A DNA stretch of 64,000 nucleotides from Oopsacas minuta (lineage: Eukaryota; Porifera; Hexactinellida; Lyssacinosida; Leucopsacidae). The notes below the pieces were generated by a model. That model was not told the DNA's origin and searched no databases. It saw only the letters and a list, made by a program, of their open reading frames with translations. Positions 61,801 to 64,000 of the stretch are shown here, in pieces. Position 1 is the stretch's first letter, and every line of letters starts with the position of its first letter. The stretch lies in NCBI GenBank assembly GCA_024704765.1, contig JAKMXF010000110.1, positions 186,001-250,000 on the forward strand, read 5' to 3'. The translations under genes and the position numbers were made by a program.

Positions 61801-63985
61801 CCCTACAGTGCTTAGGTTATTCTCCAAGGATGATACTTTCTCCTATACAACGACATTATGTATTAAGTATAATACATCTTATCCTTAACCTAGAAAATTT
61901 CTACAGCTGGGATTTAGCTACACAGTAAATTTCTGTCATATCTAACATAGATATATCGGAATACCCGCCTGTATCGAAGTCTAAAATTGTGCAAATATGG
62001 TCCCAAATCGTCAAAGTAACTACATTTCATTGGTAATATCGAATTGATTATCGCGGTCCCTTGATATAACGGCAGTTGAATATAGATTAGTGTATACCTG
62101 TATTTTAGTAAGAGCAGCACTAGAAGCTTCTCCAGCACCTGATTGTAGGCCCGTTATAGATGTAAATTGACTCTCCAATTCCTTCATACTATTCTCAGCT
62201 TTCTGGTTAGCTGCAGAGCATTGAGTCTTAAGCTCATCTTGTGCATCCTTCAACTCTCTAAATTCACGCATCAGCTGCTCCAGCAGACCTAGAGAAATGA
62301 TCTAAGGTTCATATTTTGTGGAAAATTGCAAACATCGCAGCTGGAATATAAGTAATCAATTCCAAATATAATTACAAGGATTTTGCGACAAATATAGTAA
62401 TTCAAATCTATAAAGATATGAGAAACCGAATTCTAGATGATAGCTATAATATCTTTGAAGAAATCACAATAGTCTAATAAAGAAATATGTCACTATATAT
62501 CAATGTAATGTAATCAGTATTAGACAGTATATATCCGTTATAATATATGGAATATGATACAGATACCGATTTGTATTAGAAACGTGAGTAATTAATGTCT
62601 AGCCCTACATTAGTTACATATGTGTATATATACACGTATGTTGTCAATGAAAATAATTAAACAAGTGGAATAACGAAATGTACAACGAGAGTTCAACAGT
62701 ATTTCTAACTTTTAATGTTCAAAGCAAGATAGAACACTCCTTGATTGGAGTTGGATCGGCTGCTGTTTGCTGTTATGCATGGGGATTGTTAGTATTAATT
62801 GTGTTCTATGGACGTGTTATACAAGATAAATGCAGATGTAATAGAACTAGGACAAGGAGGAGAGAGAGGATAGAGAGGAGTAATGTTGAAAAGGCATCTC
62901 TACCACCAAGTTATAATGAAATAATCAAATCTGATGAATTACCGAAATACGAAGAAATTATTATAACTCTTACAATGAGGGAATTAGATAATAAAATACA
63001 AGTTTGAATATTACCTGTATATTCTATATACGTATGTGTAAATATATAAATAATGAATATGTCAATAAATATGTACAGTAAACATTCCAATTATAAGTTA
63101 GAACCAAGTTTGAAATATCGAAACTATCGTTATAACGAGAGTTTACACCAGTTTTTACAATGTTAGAAATTGGAAAAGTCATTATGTTTAAGGTTAATTA
63201 ACGCTAAATTAAAGTACCTGCGTTTCCTTTGAGTCCACTCTCAATTCCTCCTATCTTACTCTGTAGAGCTAGATAGTCCATTAGATCTTGTACAGGGGTG
63301 GAACCTTCTCTTGCTCGCTCCAATATGTCATCTAGGGATCTGAATGTTTCTAGTTTACTCTCCATTTCTTGTAATTTGAAATCCAGCTCATCAGCACTCT
63401 TCATTACACCGACAACAGACCGACTATATGTAGCATACAATTATATAATTGTTTCTATACGGATTATGAAAATATCTCTCTAAGAAGTGGAAAATATACA
63501 AAAAATTTCAAATCATCCTTTTGTCGAATATACATTTAAGTTCTACCGAGTTCTACTGTACATTCTATAAGTAAAATTTCACTCATTTTCCGAAATTATC
63601 CGAACTATTCCCCTATATAAATCAATATCTACCTATGTGGCGTAGGTGTAGACCGTGTAACCACTACCTTATCCTCCTCACCCTCTACTACTTCTGAAGT
63701 TACAGCCTTCTCTTTCTTCCGTGTAGTCACTACTTTATCCTTCTCACCCTCTAATATTTCTGGAGTTACAGCCTTCTCTTTCTTCCGTGTAGTCACTACT
63801 TTATCCTTCTCACCCTCTACTACTTCTAGAGTTACAGGCTCCTCTTCCTTAACTTCTAGCTTATTCACGATCTCGTGTAGTATAGTATGGAGATGTTTGA
63901 AGTTTACTTCTCCACTGATAGGCTCCCCTAAACTCATATTGATTAGGAGGTGCATATCTTCAAAAGTCACAGTAGAAGCAGGCAT
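58810..63985 (-). CDS. QRICH2/C16orf96-like DUF4795 coiled-coil protein
   Basis: Eight exons: 63633-63985, 63218-63423, 62098-62288, 61486-61842, 60937-61158, 60410-60703, 59577-59891, 58810-59331, giving 819 residues. The start (VTFEDMHLLINMSLGEPISG then NFKHLHTILHEIV) matches the conserved N-terminus of this family. A Glu/Lys repeat block follows, then long coiled coils (for example MSELESMLGDSKLKLEALEG, AKERLTEVDKAMVDVATAV). The DUF4795 end has FKCISCDRPVE, SFRPYTTYELDLIRQHQ and ACGGAHTV. Mammalian QRICH2 is required for sperm flagella, so an axonemal role is likely by homology. The tail is Ser/Pro-rich. A separate + strand gene is nested in the second intron. Confidence 0.85.
60091..60233. 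mobile_element. MITE, 'gaaattgtacaaatatggtc' family, in QRICH2-like intron
   Basis: acagttaactcccgtatatc at the left, core gaaattgtataaatatggtc, and gcttcgattaacaggagtta at the right. It lies in the 59892-60409 intron. Confidence 0.8.
61216..61457. mobile_element. CAGT-ended pogo/Tigger-like MITE in QRICH2-like intron
   Basis: tacagtacaacctctaagat and atcttggagattctactgta are inverted ends, 242 bp in all. It lies in the 61159-61485 intron. Confidence 0.8.
61935..62088. mobile_element. MITE, 'gaaattgtacaaatatggtc' family, in QRICH2-like intron
   Basis: Core aaaattgtgcaaatatggtc and right end gatataacggcagttga. The left end is diverged. It lies in the 61843-62097 intron. Confidence 0.7.
62678..63007 (+). 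CDS. Small single-pass membrane protein with PPxY motif, nested in an intron
   Basis: 109-residue ORF in the 62289-63217 intron of the QRICH2-like gene, on the opposite strand. Short polar N-terminus, then one hydrophobic span near residues 22-45 (VCCYAWGLLVLIVFYG), a juxtamembrane Cys/Arg-rich stretch (CRCNRTRTRRRERIER), and a tail with LPPSYNEI and LPKYEEI. PPxY followed by acidic/aromatic residues is the layout of WW-domain (Nedd4-type) ligands in small adaptor membrane proteins. The family was not recognised. Amino-acid composition and a clean layout argue that it is a real gene, but there is no homology support. Confidence 0.55.
   Translation: MYNESSTVFLTFNVQSKIEHSLIGVGSAAVCCYAWGLLVLIVFYGRVIQDKCRCNRTRTRRRERIERSNVEKASLPPSYNEIIKSDELPKYEEIIITLTMRELDNKIQV
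63638..63835 (-). repeat. 66-bp coding tandem repeat in QRICH2-like exon 1
   Basis: Three units of 22 codons of the form VT-x-EVVEGEKDKVVTTRKK, starting at 63835, 63769 and 63703. The third is diverged at its end. The first two are nearly identical at DNA level. Confidence 0.9.
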
Positions 63986-64000
63986 TCTAATTCAAACTTT

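Overview
The window is animal (eukaryotic) genomic DNA: AT-rich, with compact genes, short GT-AG introns and short intergenic gaps. Genes recognised from their protein sequences include MLH1, LRRC9, CC2D1, SCAMP, DPY30, RPS14, MRPL16, UTP11, ZNF593/BUD20, an ACBD4/5-like protein, a Tectonic, a myosin regulatory light chain and an outer-dynein-arm docking protein. Compactness, cilia genes, a PLAC8 cluster and lineage-specific families suggest an early-branching metazoan, most likely a demosponge (Amphimedon-like). That assignment is inference; no marker in the window proves it.

Layout. 0.2-3.0 kb (+): two tandem ubiquitin-like/PARP-like genes. 3.6-10.3 kb (-): ten-exon CC2D1 with four DM14 domains and a C2 domain. 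10.7-12.9 kb (-): an unrecognised multi-pass membrane protein and ZNF593. 13.3-15.6 kb (-): intronless MLH1. 16.2-20.5 kb (-): three NHL-repeat paralogues; the middle one is a pseudogene split by a Helitron and the third carries a frameshift. 20.9-24.8 kb (-): intronless LRRC9. 25-26.6 kb: repeats and a hairpin. 26.6-30.9 kb (-): two paralogous C2HC-type zinc-finger genes separated by nested transposons. 31-42.9 kb (-): MRPL16, an ADP-ribosylglycohydrolase, DPY30, SCAMP, ACBD4/5-like, RPS14 and ODAD1/CCDC63. 44.7-50.0 kb: five PLAC8-motif genes (two +, three -). 50.7-52.0 kb: a decayed Tc1/mariner element. 53-64 kb: Tectonic (-), myosin regulatory light chain (+), UTP11 (-), and a QRICH2/DUF4795-like coiled-coil gene (-) with a small membrane-protein gene nested on the opposite strand of one intron.

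Exon models were built by hand from ORFs, GT-AG sites and family alignment from memory. In every spliced model I totalled (all multi-exon genes except ZNF593, whose end is uncertain), summed exon lengths are divisible by three. Functional themes are cilia and flagella (ODAD1/CCDC63, Tectonic, QRICH2-like, probably LRRC9), membrane traffic (CC2D1, SCAMP, ACBD), ribosome biogenesis (UTP11, ZNF593, RPS14, MRPL16) and ADP-ribose chemistry (PARP-like pair, ADP-ribosylglycohydrolase). Nothing suggests operons or co-regulation beyond tandem duplication.

Accessory DNA is rich in short transposon remnants: a family with an internal fragment-like core near 'gaaattgtacaaatatggtc', hAT-like MITEs, CAGT-ended pogo/Tigger-like MITEs, a non-autonomous Helitron and one Tc1/mariner copy. 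No rRNA, tRNA or CRISPR array was found by eye.
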